DNA from: Acinetobacter ihumii
Lineage (GTDB): Bacteria > Pseudomonadota > Gammaproteobacteria > Pseudomonadales > Moraxellaceae
Direction: 5' to 3'
Assembly (NCBI RefSeq): GCF_900625095.1
Contig: NZ_LR130760.1
Location: 1,729,455 to 1,793,454, forward strand
Length of the DNA: 64,000 nucleotides
Each line of letters opens with the position of its first letter. The first letter of the stretch is position 1. A program made the translations under genes and the position numbers. Below are positions 19,152 through 29,510 of this stretch, in pieces. Below the pieces are notes generated by a model. That model was not told the DNA's origin and searched no databases. It was given only the letters and a program-made list of their open reading frames with translations.

Positions 19152-19502
19152 TTAGAACTCCAAGCCGTTTTCACGAGCAGCATCAGCCAAGGCTTTGATA
19201 CGACCATGATATTTAAAACCAGAACGGTCAAATGCAACTTTCGTTACACCAGCAGCTTTCGCACGTTCTGCGATTAAAGCACCTACTTTAGTAGCTGCGT
19301 CTACGTTACCAGTTGTACCGCTGCGTAAAGAGGCATCCAAAGTAGAAGCTTGCGCTAATACTTTGCCACCATCTGCAGAAATCACTTGAGCATAGATGTG
19401 ACGCGGAGTGCGGTTTACACACAAACGAGTCGCACCCAATGCACGAATGTGCAAGCGTGTGCTTTTCGCACGACGCAAACGGGATTGTTTCTTTTCGTTC
19501 AT
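19152..19502 (-). CDS. rplR: 50S ribosomal protein L18
   Basis: 116 residues. The basic N-terminus ([16 protein letters not shown]) and the segment [25 protein letters not shown] are typical. L18 binds 5S rRNA together with L5 and L25. Two bases separate it from rpsE. Confidence 0.97.
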   Translation of the reverse strand: MNEKKQSRLRRAKSTRLHIRALGATRLCVNRTPRHIYAQVISADGGKVLAQASTLDASLRSGTTGNVDAATKVGALIAERAKAAGVTKVAFDRSGFKYHGRIKALADAARENGLEF

Positions 19503-19516
19503 AAGAACCTCGCGCC

Positions 19517-20050
19517 TTATTTCTTCTTAGCTTCTTTACGAAGAACAACTTCGTTCGAGTAACGTACACCCTTACCTTTATAAGGCTCTGGCGGACGATA
19601 ACCACGGATTTCAGAAGCAACTTGACCAAGTAACTGCTTATCTGCTGACTTCAATACAATTTCAGTCGCAGTTGGAGTTTCAGCAGTTACGCCTTCAGGA
19701 AGGTTGTAATCGATTGGGTGAGAAAAACCAAGGTTAAGGTTTACAGTCGTACCTTTAACCGCAGCTTTATAACCGACACCAATAAGTTGCAACTTACGTT
19801 CGAAGCCTTCACTTACACCTTTTACAAGGTTGTTAAGTACAGCGCGAGCAGTACCAGCTTGCATCCAAGCGTCTTTCGACTCTTTTGCAGGAGCTAGTTG
19901 AAGTTTACCTTCTTCCTGTTTAAGCTCGACCAGCGCATGCAGGTTGAAAGACAATGTACCTTTAGTGCCTTTCACTTCGACCTGCCGGCCGTTCTGAGTA
20001 ACTGTTACACCGTTAGGTACAGTTACTGGGGCTTTAGCCACACGAGACAT
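19517..20050 (-). CDS. rplF: 50S ribosomal protein L6
   Basis: 177 residues, two related RNA-binding domains. The C-terminal signature [26 protein letters not shown] is intact. L6 lies near the sarcin-ricin loop and factor-binding site. Confidence 0.97.
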   Translation of the reverse strand: MSRVAKAPVTVPNGVTVTQNGRQVEVKGTKGTLSFNLHALVELKQEEGKLQLAPAKESKDAWMQAGTARAVLNNLVKGVSEGFERKLQLIGVGYKAAVKGTTVNLNLGFSHPIDYNLPEGVTAETPTATEIVLKSADKQLLGQVASEIRGYRPPEPYKGKGVRYSNEVVLRKEAKKK

Positions 20051-20063
20051 GAGGAATCACCTA

Positions 20064-20459
20064 TTAAGAAACAAAAGCAATAACTTCACCACCAATGCCT
20101 GCAGCACGTGCAGCGCGATCAGTCATGATGCCTTTGCTTGTAGAAATAATTGCAACACCTAAACCTTGCTTAACGCTTGGAAGTTTATCTTTACCGCGAT
20201 ATTGACGTAGTCCTGGACGGCTTACGCGCTTCACAGTTTCGATAACTGGCTTGCCTTCAAAATATTTTAACGTAATAGTCAAAGTAGACTTTACTTCTTC
20301 TTGAGTAACTTCTACGTTTGAAATATAACCTTCTTGTTGAAGTACGTTTGCAATTGCAACTTTCAACTTAGAAGACGGCATAGAAACAGTTTGTTTCTTT
20401 GCCATTTGTGCGTTACGAACACGTGTTAGCATGTCGGCAACGGTATCTTGCATACTCAT
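20064..20459 (-). CDS. rpsH: 30S ribosomal protein S8
   Basis: 131 residues, starting [20 protein letters not shown] and containing the C-terminal [26 protein letters not shown]8 binds helix 21 of 16S rRNA and in Escherichia coli represses the spc operon by binding near rplE. Confidence 0.97.
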   Translation of the reverse strand: MSMQDTVADMLTRVRNAQMAKKQTVSMPSSKLKVAIANVLQQEGYISNVEVTQEEVKSTLTITLKYFEGKPVIETVKRVSRPGLRQYRGKDKLPSVKQGLGVAIISTSKGIMTDRAARAAGIGGEVIAFVS

Positions 20460-20470
20460 TTAGTCGCTCC

Positions 20471-20776
20471 TTACCAGCTTGCCTTAACAACGCCCGGTAC
20501 ATCACCCTGCATTACTGTATCGCGTAATTTGTTACGGCTTAAACCGAACTTACGGAAGTAACCATGAGGACGACCAGTTAAACCACAACGGTTACGTAGA
20601 CGTACTGGAGAGGCATTACGTGGCAATGCCTGTAACTTTAAAGTCGCTTGGAAACGCTCTTCATCGCTTGCATTTACGTTTGCAATCGTTGCTTTTAATT
20701 CAGCACGTTTTGCAGCATATTTTGCAACGGTTTTTTCGCGTTTCAACTCGCGATTAATCATACTTTTCTTAGCCAT
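20471..20776 (-). CDS. rpsN: 30S ribosomal protein S14
   Basis: 101 residues of the longer, zinc-free S14 type. The [21 protein letters not shown] segment is conserved, but the CxxC pairs of the short zinc-binding form are absent. It lies between rplE and rpsH. Confidence 0.97.
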   Translation of the reverse strand: MAKKSMINRELKREKTVAKYAAKRAELKATIANVNASDEERFQATLKLQALPRNASPVRLRNRCGLTGRPHGYFRKFGLSRNKLRDTVMQGDVPGVVKASW

Positions 20777-20785
20777 ATCGACCTC

Positions 20786-21322
20786 TTATTTGAACGGGAA
20801 GCCAAATGCACGCATAAGCGCACGGCCTTCGTCATCGGTGCGAGCAGTGGTAGTGATAGTAATATCCATACCACGAATACGATCAATCTTGTCAAAATCG
20901 ATTTCAGGGAAAACGATTTGCTCTTTCAAGCCCATTGAGTAGTTACCACGACCGTCGAAAGATTTCGCTGAGAAACCACGGAAGTCACGGATACGAGGGA
21001 TTGCGATTGAGATCAAACGGTCCAAGAATTCGTACATTTGTTCGCCACGTAAAGTCACTTTACAACCAATTGGCCAACCATCACGGATTTTGAAACCTGC
21101 GATTGATTTACGAGCAAGTGTAACTACTGGTTTTTGACCAGCAATTAGCGTCATGTCAGCAACAGCACCATCCAATAATTTCTTATCAGTTGCAGCTGCG
21201 CCTACACCCATGTTTAGGGTGATTTTTGTAATGCGAGGAATCTCCATTACATTCTTAACACTAAGTTCTTGTTGTAACTTAGCTTTAAGTTCTTCATTGT
21301 AACGTGTTTTAAGTCTGGCCAT
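20786..21322 (-). CDS. rplE: 50S ribosomal protein L5
   Basis: 178 residues with [13 protein letters not shown] near residue 30 and the [20 protein letters not shown] and [20 protein letters not shown] segments. L5 bridges 5S rRNA and the P-site tRNA. Confidence 0.97.
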   Translation of the reverse strand: MARLKTRYNEELKAKLQQELSVKNVMEIPRITKITLNMGVGAAATDKKLLDGAVADMTLIAGQKPVVTLARKSIAGFKIRDGWPIGCKVTLRGEQMYEFLDRLISIAIPRIRDFRGFSAKSFDGRGNYSMGLKEQIVFPEIDFDKIDRIRGMDITITTTARTDDEGRALMRAFGFPFK

Positions 21323-21337
21323 CGCCGTTTCAACCTA

Positions 21338-21658
21338 TTACTTCGCTACCGCCACTGATTCACCATTTGACTTATAAACACGAGTTTTCGTGCCATTTTC
21401 GTCAATCTGGTAACCAACACGGTCAGCCTTTTGGGTTGTAGCATTAAAAATTGCCACGTTTGAGATATGAAGCGAAGCTTCCTGAGTAACAATACCGCCT
21501 TCAGCGCCAGTTACACGGTTCGGCTTTTGATGCTTCTTCACTAAGTTAAGGCCTTCAACCTTAACGCGGTCTTCAGAAACAGACAAAACAGTACCCTGTT
21601 TGCCTTTTTCTTTACCTGCGATCACGATAACCGTATCGCCTTTTTTAATCTTAGCCAT
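21338..21658 (-). CDS. rplX: 50S ribosomal protein L24
   Basis: 106 residues. The KOW motif begins at the N-terminus ([20 protein letters not shown]). L24 is an early assembly protein at the 5' end of 23S rRNA. Confidence 0.97.
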   Translation of the reverse strand: MAKIKKGDTVIVIAGKEKGKQGTVLSVSEDRVKVEGLNLVKKHQKPNRVTGAEGGIVTQEASLHISNVAIFNATTQKADRVGYQIDENGTKTRVYKSNGESVAVAK

Positions 21659-21667
21659 GATTGCCTC

Positions 21668-22036
21668 TTATAGAACTTCAGGAGCCAATGAAATGATTTT
21701 CATGAACTGTTCAGTACGAAGTTCACGAGTCACTGGTCCGAAAATACGAGTGGCAATCGGAGCTTTATTGTTGTTTAACAATACAGCTGCATTGTCATCA
21801 AAACGGATCACAGAACCGTCTGGACGACGAATACCAAACTTAGTACGTACCACAACAGCATTCATTACGTCGCCCTTTTTAACACGGCCACGTGGAATTG
21901 CTTCTTTAACAGTAACTTTAATAATGTCGCCAACAGAAGCATAACGACGATGTGAACCACCTAGTACTTTAATACATTGTACGCGGCGTGCACCACTATT
22001 GTCTGCTACGTCGAGCATACTTTCGGTTTGAATCAT
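21668..22036 (-). CDS. rplN: 50S ribosomal protein L14
   Basis: 122 residues beginning [20 protein letters not shown] with the conserved [20 protein letters not shown] segment. First gene of the classical spc group; a 90-base spacer with a stable hairpin separates it from rpsQ. Confidence 0.97.
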   Translation of the reverse strand: MIQTESMLDVADNSGARRVQCIKVLGGSHRRYASVGDIIKVTVKEAIPRGRVKKGDVMNAVVVRTKFGIRRPDGSVIRFDDNAAVLLNNNKAPIATRIFGPVTRELRTEQFMKIISLAPEVL

Positions 22037-22062
22037 TGCCCTACTCCAAAACCGAGCAACAC

Positions 22063-22106
22063 CGGTCGCAATTTCGAAAGGCTCAAAGAGTACTCGAAAT
22101 TGACCG
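22063..22106 (-). promoter_or_regulatory. Hairpin in the rpsQ-rplN spacer
   Basis: CAATTTCGA and TCGAAATTG form a 9-bp perfect stem, extended by a 4-bp CGGT/ACCG helix across a 2-base bulge. It fills the spacer at the S10/spc boundary. It could be an RNase processing site, a regulatory element or part of a promoter region; the sequence does not decide. Confidence 0.5.
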
Positions 22107-22126
22107 ATGATGCAACAAGAACGTAA

Positions 22127-22384
22127 TTACTCAGCAGCTACTTCAACTACTTCCACTAAAGTCCAAGCTTTAGTTTTAGAAATTGGGCGGCTTTCTTTAA
22201 TGGTCACTAGGTCGCCAAGTTTAGCAACGTTGTTCTCATCATGAGCGTGTAGTTTAGTTGAACGGCGGATTGATTTGCCATACAACGGGTGTTGAACGCG
22301 GCGTTCAATAAGTACAACAATAGACTTGTCCATTTTGTCGCTTACGACTTTGCCGGTTAACGTGCGGACTGTTTTTTCACTCAT
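22127..22384 (-). CDS. rpsQ: 30S ribosomal protein S17
   Basis: 85 residues with the OB-fold signature [20 protein letters not shown] and the [20 protein letters not shown] segment. Its start overlaps the rpmC stop by 4 bases (ATGA). Confidence 0.97.
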
Positions 22385-22578
22385 TGTCCGTTCCCCTGTT
22401 TTTCGGTAAGGAGTGTCTTAATACGAGCGATAGTTTTACGAGCAATTTGCACTTCGTGCGATTTACCCAATTGACCAGTCGCTTTCGCCATACGAAGACG
22501 GAATTGGTTAAGCTGTTGCTCATCAAGCAACGCTTTCAACTCTTCTACCGATTTTTCACGTAGATCTTTAGTTTTCAT
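22381..22578 (-). CDS. rpmC: 50S ribosomal protein L29
   Basis: 65-residue two-helix protein at the polypeptide exit, beginning [18 protein letters not shown]. It contacts the signal recognition particle and trigger factor. It is coupled to both neighbours by 1- to 4-base overlaps. Confidence 0.97.
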
Positions 22579-22991
22579 TACATTACCGTCCGAGTCACGA
22601 TAGTGGTTTTAAACGGAAGTTTAGCAGCAGCAAGCTTAAACGCTTCAGTTGCTAATTCATCGTTCACACCTTCAATTTCGTACAGGATCTTACCTGGCTT
22701 GATCTCGCAAACCCAGTATTCCACATTACCTTTACCGTTACCCATACGAACTTCTAATGGCTTTTCGGTAATTGGTTTGTCCGGGAATACGCGGATGAAG
22801 ATTTTACCACCACGCTTAATACGACGGCTAATAGTACGACGCGCAGCTTCAATCTGACGCGCAGTCATACGACCACGTTCAGTCGCTTTAATCGCAATCG
22901 AACCAAATGATACTGTACTACCACGATGCGCTAGACCAGTGTTACGGCCTTTGTGCATCTTACGGAATTTGGTACGTTTAGGTTGCAACAT
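22578..22991 (-). CDS. rplP: 50S ribosomal protein L16
   Basis: 137 residues, starting [19 protein letters not shown]. The conserved [19 protein letters not shown] and [14 protein letters not shown] segments are present. L16 shapes the A-site region of the large subunit. Confidence 0.97.
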   Translation of the reverse strand: MLQPKRTKFRKMHKGRNTGLAHRGSTVSFGSIAIKATERGRMTARQIEAARRTISRRIKRGGKIFIRVFPDKPITEKPLEVRMGNGKGNVEYWVCEIKPGKILYEIEGVNDELATEAFKLAAAKLPFKTTIVTRTVM

Positions 22992-22994
22992 GGA

Positions 22995-23750
22995 TTATTC
23001 TCCCTTGTCAGCAGCACGGTCATTACGACGTCCACGACGCTGTTCTTGACCTTCACCACGACCACGACCGCGTTTAGCTGGACGTTCTTCAGCAGGAGCA
23101 GGGTTCATGACTTGTTTCATGCCACCTAAAATCTCACCACGGAAAATCCAAACTTTAACACCAATCGTACCGTAAGTTGTTTCCGCACGCATAGTTGCAT
23201 AATCGATGTCCGCACGAAGTGTATGCAAAGGTACACGACCTTCACGATACCACTCAGTACGTGCAATCTCTGCACCACCTAAACGGCCTGAAACTTCAAC
23301 TTTGATACCTTTAGCACCAGCACGCATGGTGTTTTGTACCGCACGCTTCATTGCACGACGGAACATTACACGTTTTTCTAATTGAGAAGCGATAGCTTCA
23401 GCAACTAAACGCGCGTCTAAGTCTGGGCGATCGATTTCGTTGATGCTTACTTGCGCTGGAACACCCATAATATTGGTAAGTTCGCGCTGTAATTTTTCAA
23501 TGTCTTCGCCTTTTTTACCGATCACGATACCAGGACGAGCAGTGCTAATTGTTACTTTAGCAGCACCTGTCGGACGTTCGATAAGAATATTGCTGACCAT
23601 CGCGCTCTTAAGTTTTTTAGTCAAAAACTCACGAACTTGAAGATCTTTAAGCAAGTATTCAGCGTATTGCTTCGGATTCGCATACCAGTTAGCGTTATGA
23701 CGTTTCACAACACCTAGGCGGATACCGATTGGATGAACCTTCTGACCCAT
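22995..23750 (-). CDS. rpsC: 30S ribosomal protein S3
   Basis: 251 residues, starting [13 protein letters not shown]. The KH domain carries the GxxG-type loop in [15 protein letters not shown], and the C-terminal domain has [21 protein letters not shown]. Compared with Escherichia coli S3 (about 233 residues) it has a longer, highly basic Arg/Gly/Gln-rich tail. S3 forms part of the mRNA entry and helicase site. Confidence 0.97.
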   Translation of the reverse strand: MGQKVHPIGIRLGVVKRHNANWYANPKQYAEYLLKDLQVREFLTKKLKSAMVSNILIERPTGAAKVTISTARPGIVIGKKGEDIEKLQRELTNIMGVPAQVSINEIDRPDLDARLVAEAIASQLEKRVMFRRAMKRAVQNTMRAGAKGIKVEVSGRLGGAEIARTEWYREGRVPLHTLRADIDYATMRAETTYGTIGVKVWIFRGEILGGMKQVMNPAPAEERPAKRGRGRGEGQEQRRGRRNDRAADKGE

Positions 23751-23751
23751 A

Positions 23752-24084
23752 TCAAACCCCTACCTTAACGGTGATGTGACAAGTACGCTTAGTAATACGA
23801 TCTGCACGGCCTTTAGCACGTGGCATAATACGTTTAAGGCTAATGCCTTCATCAACGTAAATCGTAGAAACTTTAAGGTCGTCTACATCTAAACTGTTAT
23901 TGTGTTCAGCATTTGCAATTGCAGATTCCAAAGCTTTTTTCACTAGAACCGCAGCTTTTTTGTTGCTGAAGTTTAAGATATTAAGCGCGTGAGCAACAGA
24001 TTTGCCACGGATTAGGTCTGCAACCAAACGTGCCTTTTGTGCCGAGATAGCGGCACCGCGTAATTTAGCAGTTACTTCCATCAT
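23752..24084 (-). CDS. rplV: 50S ribosomal protein L22
   Basis: 110 residues (109 if the second of two adjacent ATG codons is used). Its extended loop reaches the exit tunnel: the segment [20 protein letters not shown] is intact, without the deletions that cause macrolide resistance in other species. Confidence 0.97.
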   Translation of the reverse strand: MMEVTAKLRGAAISAQKARLVADLIRGKSVAHALNILNFSNKKAAVLVKKALESAIANAEHNNSLDVDDLKVSTIYVDEGISLKRIMPRAKGRADRITKRTCHITVKVGV

Positions 24085-24092
24085 GACACCTA

Positions 24093-24368
24093 TTAACGTT
24101 TAGATTTCTTGTCAACACCGTGACCACGATAGGTACGAGTTGGCGCGAATTCACCGAGTTTATGACCAACCATGTGCTCAGTAATAATAACTGGAACGTG
24201 GTTACGACCATTGTGAACAGAAATTGTTAAACCAACAAAATCTGGAAGAATCATTGAGCGACGAGACCAAGTTTTGATCGGCTTACGGTTGTTTGCAGCA
24301 ATAGCAGCTTCAACCTTAGCGAACAAATGCGCGTCGACGAATGGACCTTTTTTTAATGAACGAGGCAT
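24093..24368 (-). CDS. rpsS: 30S ribosomal protein S19
   Basis: 91 residues, starting [15 protein letters not shown] with the conserved VYNG-type segment [29 protein letters not shown] in the middle. S19 sits in the 30S head with S13. Confidence 0.97.
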   Translation of the reverse strand: MPRSLKKGPFVDAHLFAKVEAAIAANNRKPIKTWSRRSMILPDFVGLTISVHNGRNHVPVIITEHMVGHKLGEFAPTRTYRGHGVDKKSKR

Positions 24369-24381
24369 TAGTCAGATTCCT

Positions 24382-25206
24382 TTACTTGACGCGACGGTCG
24401 CGGATAATCATCTTAGTCGTACGCTTATTGGTACGAGTCTTGTACCCTTTCGCTTTTTGACCCCATGGGCTTACAGGTTGGATACCTTTGTTACGCCCTT
24501 CACCACCACCGTGTGGATGGTCAACTGGGTTCATCGCCATACCACGAACGGTAGGACGAACACCACGCCAGCGCGCTGCACCAGCTTTACCCAATGAACG
24601 TAGGTTGCTTTCTTGGTTAGAAACTTCACCAATTACAGCACGGCATTCAACATGCACTTTACGCATTTCGCCTGAACGAAGACGAATAATCGCGTAAGAA
24701 CCATCACGACCCAACAACTGAACTGATGTACCAGCAGAACGTGCAATTTGAGCACCTTTACCGATTTTAAGTTCAACGTTATGTAGTGTAGAACCGATAG
24801 GCATATTACGAAGTGGCAAGCAGTTACCTGGACGAATTGGAGCATCGTTACCAGATTGAACTTTATCACCCGCACGCACACCTTTAGGTGCAATGATGTA
24901 ACGACGTTCACCATCAGCATATTTCAATAAAGCAATATGCGCTGTACGGTTAGGATCGTACTCAATGCGTTCTACAGTTGCAGGCACGCCATCTTTGTTA
25001 CGTTTAAAGTCAACGATACGGTAGTTTTGCTTGTGTCCACCACCAACGTGACGAGTCGTAATGTGACCGTTGTTATTACGACCACCAGTACGTTTTTTAG
25101 CTTCAACCAACGGTGCATAAGGCGCGCCTTTGTGAAGATGGTCATGAACCACTTTCTCTACAAAGCGACGTCCTGGAGACGTTGGCTTACATTTTTGAAT
25201 CGGCAT
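24382..25206 (-). CDS. rplB: 50S ribosomal protein L2
   Basis: 274 residues. The C-terminal signature around [11 protein letters not shown] is intact, including the His residue needed for peptidyl-transferase function in Escherichia coli. The N-terminal half carries the [20 protein letters not shown] segment. Confidence 0.97.
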   Translation of the reverse strand: MPIQKCKPTSPGRRFVEKVVHDHLHKGAPYAPLVEAKKRTGGRNNNGHITTRHVGGGHKQNYRIVDFKRNKDGVPATVERIEYDPNRTAHIALLKYADGERRYIIAPKGVRAGDKVQSGNDAPIRPGNCLPLRNMPIGSTLHNVELKIGKGAQIARSAGTSVQLLGRDGSYAIIRLRSGEMRKVHVECRAVIGEVSNQESNLRSLGKAGAARWRGVRPTVRGMAMNPVDHPHGGGEGRNKGIQPVSPWGQKAKGYKTRTNKRTTKMIIRDRRVK

Positions 25207-25217
25207 AATTTTCGTCC

Positions 25218-25538
25218 TTATTCCGCTGCGCTTTCAGCGGTATCGCCCAAGTCAGCCATTTCAACATCTTGGCCAGCTTTCAGGGTGACGTATGCTTTTT
25301 TAACATCAGAACGACGTCCTAATGTTTTACCAAAGCGCTTAGTCTTACCTTTAGTAATAGTTGTGTTAACTTTAACAACTTCTACACCAAATAGTTGTTC
25401 TACTGCTTTTTTGACTTCAAGCTTAGTTGCATTAATATCAACTTTAAATACTTGAACACCAGCAGTATCACCTAAAACTTGTGCCTTTTCTGAGAAGACC
25501 GGTCCTTTTAGGACTTGATAGATACGTTCGTTGTTCAT
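25218..25538 (-). CDS. rplW: 50S ribosomal protein L23
   Basis: 106 residues with [44 protein letters not shown] organisation: an early EKA motif and the [12 protein letters not shown] helix. L23 is the main docking site for trigger factor at the exit. Its start overlaps the rplD stop by 4 bases. Confidence 0.97.
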   Translation of the reverse strand: MNNERIYQVLKGPVFSEKAQVLGDTAGVQVFKVDINATKLEVKKAVEQLFGVEVVKVNTTITKGKTKRFGKTLGRRSDVKKAYVTLKAGQDVEMADLGDTAESAAE

Positions 25539-26137
25539 CCGAGTTCTACCTCAATTTTCTTAGCAGCAGCTACAGACATGACAACTTTATCAAACGCGAT
25601 CAAGCTAACAGGATCGATTGCAGCAGCATCAACCACATCAACGTGTGGAAGGTTACGTGCAGCAAGATATAAGTTCTCATCTACAGCATCAGTCACGATA
25701 AGTGCACGAGCTGCATTCAAGTCGTTAAGTTTTGCAAGCAATTCTTTAGTTTTAGGAGCAGCAACAGCAAACTCTTCAACCAATACCAGACGATCCTGAC
25801 GAACAAGTTCAGCAAGGATACATTGCATTGCACCGCGGTACATTTTGCGGTTTACTTTTTGAGACCAGTCTTGTGGACGTGCAGCAAAAGTTTTACCACC
25901 GCCAACCCAGATTGGGCTACGAATAGAACCAGCACGAGCGCGGCCAGTACCTTTTTGACGGAATGGCTTTTTACCACCACCAGATACTTCAGCACGTGAT
26001 TTTTGAGCACGTGTACCTTGACGGCCACCAGCTAAATAAGCTGTAACCACTTGGTGTACAAGCGCTTCATTAAATTCACGTCCGAAAGCAACTTCAGACA
26101 ACTCAACAGCAGAGCCGGAAACAGTTTTTAAATTCAC
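25535..26137 (-). CDS. rplD: 50S ribosomal protein L4
   Basis: 200 residues. The tunnel loop is recognisable in [21 protein letters not shown] and the following [20 protein letters not shown]. In enterobacteria L4 binds the S10 leader to stop both transcription and translation of the operon; the leader here is described separately. Confidence 0.97.
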   Translation of the reverse strand: MNLKTVSGSAVELSEVAFGREFNEALVHQVVTAYLAGGRQGTRAQKSRAEVSGGGKKPFRQKGTGRARAGSIRSPIWVGGGKTFAARPQDWSQKVNRKMYRGAMQCILAELVRQDRLVLVEEFAVAAPKTKELLAKLNDLNAARALIVTDAVDENLYLAARNLPHVDVVDAAAIDPVSLIAFDKVVMSVAAAKKIEVELG

Positions 26138-26148
26138 GTTATTTCCCC

Positions 26149-26787
26149 TCAGGCCTTGATCGTAGGACGAACGATAACGTCGCCACCAGTAGCACCAGGA
26201 ATCGCACCTTTAACAACAAGAACTGAACGCTCTGTGTCGATAGATACAATTTCAAGACCTTGTACTGTTACGCGTTCATCACCTAGGTGACCGGCCATTT
26301 TTTTGCCTTTGAACACGCGTCCAGGAGTTTGGTTTTGACCTGTAGAACCTAAAACACGGTGAGAAACTGAGTTACCGTGAGTCGCGTCTTGGGTACGGAA
26401 GTTCCAACGCTTAACACCACCTTGGAAACCTTTACCTTTTGATTGACCAGTAACGTCAACAACTTGACCTACTGTGAACAAATCAACACCAATTGTGCCG
26501 CCAACTTCACGACCTTCAAGCTCAGCTTCAGTTACGCGAAACTCTTTAACCAAACGACCAGCAGCAACACCCGCTTTCGCAAAGTGACCTTTCTGAGCAT
26601 TTGTTACGCGAGATTCACGACGTTCGCCAGTTGTAACTTGAACCGCTTGATAACCATCAGTTTCAAGCGTTTTAATTTGAGTGATACGGTTAGGATCAAC
26701 CTCAATCACTGTAACAGGCACAGAGACGCCGGCATCTGTAAAGATACGGGTCATACCGCACTTGCGGCCGACTAAACCAATAGCCAT
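26149..26787 (-). CDS. rplC: 50S ribosomal protein L3
   Basis: 212 residues, starting [20 protein letters not shown]. The internal loop near [20 protein letters not shown], which approaches the peptidyl-transferase centre and carries the methylated Gln in other species, is intact. Confidence 0.97.
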   Translation of the reverse strand: MAIGLVGRKCGMTRIFTDAGVSVPVTVIEVDPNRITQIKTLETDGYQAVQVTTGERRESRVTNAQKGHFAKAGVAAGRLVKEFRVTEAELEGREVGGTIGVDLFTVGQVVDVTGQSKGKGFQGGVKRWNFRTQDATHGNSVSHRVLGSTGQNQTPGRVFKGKKMAGHLGDERVTVQGLEIVSIDTERSVLVVKGAIPGATGGDVIVRPTIKA

Positions 26788-26811
26788 GTGTGTAACCTCT
26801 AAAAAAGCAGC

Positions 26812-26836
26812 TTAATTAATGCCAGGCACTAATTAA
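26812..26836 (-). promoter_or_regulatory. Long AT-rich hairpin in the rpsJ-rplC spacer
   Basis: Two 12-base arms (TTAATTAGTGCC and GGCATTAATTAA on the transcript) pair with one wobble and almost no loop, followed after GCTGC by six T. It resembles a weak terminator or attenuator between the first two genes of the cluster, or an RNA processing site. Confidence 0.5.
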
Positions 26837-26846
26837 CCCGAAAGCC

Positions 26847-27158
26847 TTAACCCAATGCGATCTGAACATCAACACCAGCCGCAAGATCTAATTTCATCAA
26901 CGCATCAACAGTTTTATCTGTTGGTTGAACGATATCGATCAAACGTTTGTAGGTGCGGATTTCGTACTGATCACGCGCATCTTTGTTAACGTGCGGTGAA
27001 GTAAGAACGTTGAAGCGTTCGATGCGAGTAGGCATCGGGATTGGACCACACACTTGTGCGCCAGTACGCTTAGCGGTTTCTACGATCTCTTGAGAAGATT
27101 GATCAATCAGACGATGATCAAAAGACTTCAAACGGATACGGATTCTCTGGTTAGACAT
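26847..27158 (-). CDS. rpsJ: 30S ribosomal protein S10
   Basis: 103 residues, starting [19 protein letters not shown]; also known as NusE, a partner of NusB in antitermination. The [21 protein letters not shown] segment is conserved. The ATG at 27158 is chosen over an in-frame TTG five codons upstream, because GGAG falls 7-10 bases before it. First gene of the 28-gene cluster. Confidence 0.97.
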   Translation of the reverse strand: MSNQRIRIRLKSFDHRLIDQSSQEIVETAKRTGAQVCGPIPMPTRIERFNVLTSPHVNKDARDQYEIRTYKRLIDIVQPTDKTVDALMKLDLAAGVDVQIALG

Positions 27159-27197
27159 ACCAGTAAACTCCAAGCCAAAATATATAAAGAATCACCC

Positions 27198-27228
27198 TTG
27201 ACGCATCTCACCTATTGGTAAGTGTCAA
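27198..27228 (-). promoter_or_regulatory. Hairpin in the S10 operon leader
   Basis: In the transcript TTGAC pairs with GTCAA and, inside that, CTTACC pairs with GGTGAG around an AATA loop. The hairpin lies about 40 bases before the rpsJ start. It is a candidate for L4-type feedback control, but shows no obvious sequence match to the enterobacterial leader. Confidence 0.5.
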
Positions 27229-27274
27229 AGGCAGTGAAAATCACTAAGGTCACGATCGATGCCGCGACTGTCAT
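27212..27274 (-). CDS. Possible 20-codon leader ORF upstream of rpsJ
   Basis: An ATG with GGAG seven bases upstream opens a 20-codon frame (MTVAASIVTLVIF at the start, TYQ at the end). Its TAG stop falls in the loop region of the leader hairpin at 27198-27228. Whether it is translated is unknown. Confidence 0.3.
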   Translation of the reverse strand: MTVAASIVTLVIFTAFDTYQ

Positions 27275-27304
27275 GCATTTACTCCGATTTTACGCAGTAA
27301 ACGA

Positions 27305-27319
27305 CCTCACAATTTGAGG
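27305..27319 (-). promoter_or_regulatory. 5'-terminal stem-loop of the S10 leader
   Basis: CCTCA and TGAGG form a 5-bp stem around a 5-base loop at the very start of the predicted transcript, where it could protect the 5' end. Confidence 0.45.
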
Positions 27320-27326
27320 GTCGCCC

Positions 27327-27355
27327 ATTATAGCGACTGTTTAACTCTTATGCAA
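27327..27355 (-). promoter_or_regulatory. Sigma70 promoter of the ribosomal cluster
   Basis: On the minus strand TTGCAT, a 17-base spacer and a perfect TATAAT. Transcription would start near 27320, giving a leader of about 160 bases ahead of rpsJ. It is one of the best promoter matches noticed by eye in the window. Confidence 0.85.
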
Positions 27356-27396
27356 TTCGATTTAATGGCAAATAAAGAAAAAGACGCGTTTTGTAG

Positions 27397-28128
27397 TTAA
27401 GAGGCGTTCAATACATATTCGATTGCTTGATTCAGCAATTGATTTCCTTCATTGAAATTGATTTTTTTTGATTTTTTAAGTACCACGGGTGATTGCACAT
27501 ATTCTCCTTCAAAAATAGATACTTGTTCATCATCTTCTAAAAATAACTCCAGTGTTTCAGGTGTCATTTCAGGATGGAACTGGAAACCCAGAACATTATT
27601 GCCGATTTGATACATCTGGTTACGACAAACGCTATTTTCTGCAAGATGAATCGCACCTTTTGGAATTTCAAAGGTTTCACTATGCCATTGCATCACTTTA
27701 AAATATTCTGGCAATGGAAAACAATGCGGAGGAACTTGCGGTACGCGATGCACCGTCGTCCAGCCTAATTCCTGAAAAGTATTACGACTCACCGCAGCAC
27801 CCAATGCGTTGGCAATCATTTGTCCACCCAGACATAGTCCAATGGCAGGCTTTCCTGCTGCCAGATAACGTCTGAGCCAGCGTTTTTCAATTTTTAACCA
27901 TGGGAAGTTCGCTTCATCATTCACACTCATAGTACCCCCCATAATGATTAATAAATCGACATCTTCAATACGAGGTAATGCTTCAATTTCCAGTGGCAAA
28001 TCGACGGGCAATGCAAAAAACTCTGTTGCTGTGATTTTTGCCTGATGTGCTTTTAAAAAATCATAACAACTCCCGAATCCTTCACCGGCAATATGCTGAA
28101 AATAATGCACTTTTAAATGCGACTTCAT
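27397..28128 (-). CDS. Class I glutamine amidotransferase-like protein
   Basis: 243 residues of the GMP-synthase-like amidotransferase group (COG0518 type). The nucleophile elbow IGLCLGGQMIANALGA has the catalytic Cys near residue 98, and the His-x-Glu pair is in FQFHPEMTPETL. No synthetase domain is attached, so the ammonia acceptor or other substrate is unknown. A single gene, divergent from the metC-like gene. Confidence 0.85.
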   Translation of the reverse strand: MKSHLKVHYFQHIAGEGFGSCYDFLKAHQAKITATEFFALPVDLPLEIEALPRIEDVDLLIIMGGTMSVNDEANFPWLKIEKRWLRRYLAAGKPAIGLCLGGQMIANALGAAVSRNTFQELGWTTVHRVPQVPPHCFPLPEYFKVMQWHSETFEIPKGAIHLAENSVCRNQMYQIGNNVLGFQFHPEMTPETLELFLEDDEQVSIFEGEYVQSPVVLKKSKKINFNEGNQLLNQAIEYVLNAS

Positions 28129-28296
28129 GCACTCAAAACCTATATTCTTGTTGGTATTAATTAAGTCTTAGCAAAAATGAAGCCAACTTTAACTGAGAAT
28201 GAAAGTTGTAAAGAAATACTCACAAAAATAATCTTAAACTAGCCGAAACGATTTATTTTTTTTACTCTAAGTGTGAATCCATTCGATGATTGCACC

Positions 28297-29493
28297 ATGA
28301 CTGACAATAAAGAAACGCAGACGCGCTTAATTCATGCCCCAAGAAACGCCCCTCAATATATTCAAACGATTCAACCTCCCTTGTTTCGTGCATCTACCAT
28401 TATTTTTAAAACCACAACGCACCTTTTTGATCGTCACTGGAGCGATCCTTATGATTATAGTTATGGCACACACGGTACGCCAACCACGTACACGCTAGGT
28501 GACCAGCTTGCGCAACTTGAAGGAGGAACTTATTGTTTACTTGCGCCTAGCGGTTTGTCTGCAATTAATCTGGTCAATTCCACTTTTTTAAGTCACGGTG
28601 ATGAGGTTTGGGTTCCTGATAATATTTACGGACCAAACATGGAACATCTTCGAAATTTGCAGCAGCGTTATGGCATCAGTGTCAAAGTGTATGATGCGCT
28701 TGATGTCTCTAGCTTTACTCCTTCTGTCAAAGCAAAATTACTTTGGCTGGAAGCCGCAGGCTCAGTGACGCTTGAATTTCCCGACCTCAAAAATCTGGTC
28801 AAAAAAGCACAACAAGCCAATGTATTGACTGCCCTAGACAATACATGGGGCGCTGGACTGGCGTTTAATGCCTTTGATTTCTCTGATGAACATTTGTCCG
28901 TCGATCTAACTGTGCATGCATTAACCAAATATCCAAGCGGTGGTGGCGACATTTTAATGGGAAGTGTCATTAGCCGTGACCAAACACTCCATCATCAACT
29001 GTTTAAAATGCATGCCACGCAGGGTATTTGTGTTTCAGGAGATGATACCGCACAGATTATCCGCAGTTTGCCACATATGCGCTTACGCTATCAGCAACAA
29101 GCGCAGAATGCTCAAGAGATATTGACTTGGTTAAAGCAACAGCCTGAGTTTATGCAAGTGTTGCATCCAGCCGATGCCAGCAGCCCCGGGCACTGTTATT
29201 GGAAAGAAACCTGTCTGGAGGGTCAAAGTGCGGGACTGCTCAGTGTGATTTTTGATCCAAAATATGATTTGGCTGCAATCCGCCGTTTTTGTGATGGGCT
29301 GAAATTATTTAAATTGGGCTTTAGTTGGGGCGGCCCTGTGAGTTTGGTCATGCTTTATGATTTAAAGCCTATGCGAGTATTGCCAAATACACATTTACAA
29401 CAGGGCTTGCTGGTTCGCTTTTGCGTAGGACTAGAATCTGCGCAAGATTTAATACAAGATATCCAAAATGCACTCCAACAAATTGAAAAGTGA
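28297..29493 (+). CDS. metC: Cystathionine beta-lyase (PLP-dependent)
   Basis: 398 residues of the Cys/Met metabolism PLP enzyme family. The Schiff-base lysine lies in [17 protein letters not shown], and the cofactor-binding segment [18 protein letters not shown] and the aspartate in [10 protein letters not shown] are visible. MetC-type enzymes split cystathionine to homocysteine, pyruvate and ammonia. The ATG at 28297 is preferred to a GTG eight codons upstream. The stop overlaps the frame of the next gene slightly; the true start of that gene is 18 bases downstream. Confidence 0.85.
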   Translation: MTDNKETQTRLIHAPRNAPQYIQTIQPPLFRASTIIFKTTTHLFDRHWSDPYDYSYGTHGTPTTYTLGDQLAQLEGGTYCLLAPSGLSAINLVNSTFLSHGDEVWVPDNIYGPNMEHLRNLQQRYGISVKVYDALDVSSFTPSVKAKLLWLEAAGSVTLEFPDLKNLVKKAQQANVLTALDNTWGAGLAFNAFDFSDEHLSVDLTVHALTKYPSGGGDILMGSVISRDQTLHHQLFKMHATQGICVSGDDTAQIIRSLPHMRLRYQQQAQNAQEILTWLKQQPEFMQVLHPADASSPGHCYWKETCLEGQSAGLLSVIFDPKYDLAAIRRFCDGLKLFKLGFSWGGPVSLVMLYDLKPMRVLPNTHLQQGLLVRFCVGLESAQDLIQDIQNALQQIEK

Positions 29494-29510
29494 TAAGAAT
29501 AGGAAAAAGT

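Noticed and set aside
24937..25455. 172-codon plus-strand ORF across rplB and rplW
   Set aside because: It is antisense to two ribosomal protein genes and shows no domain.
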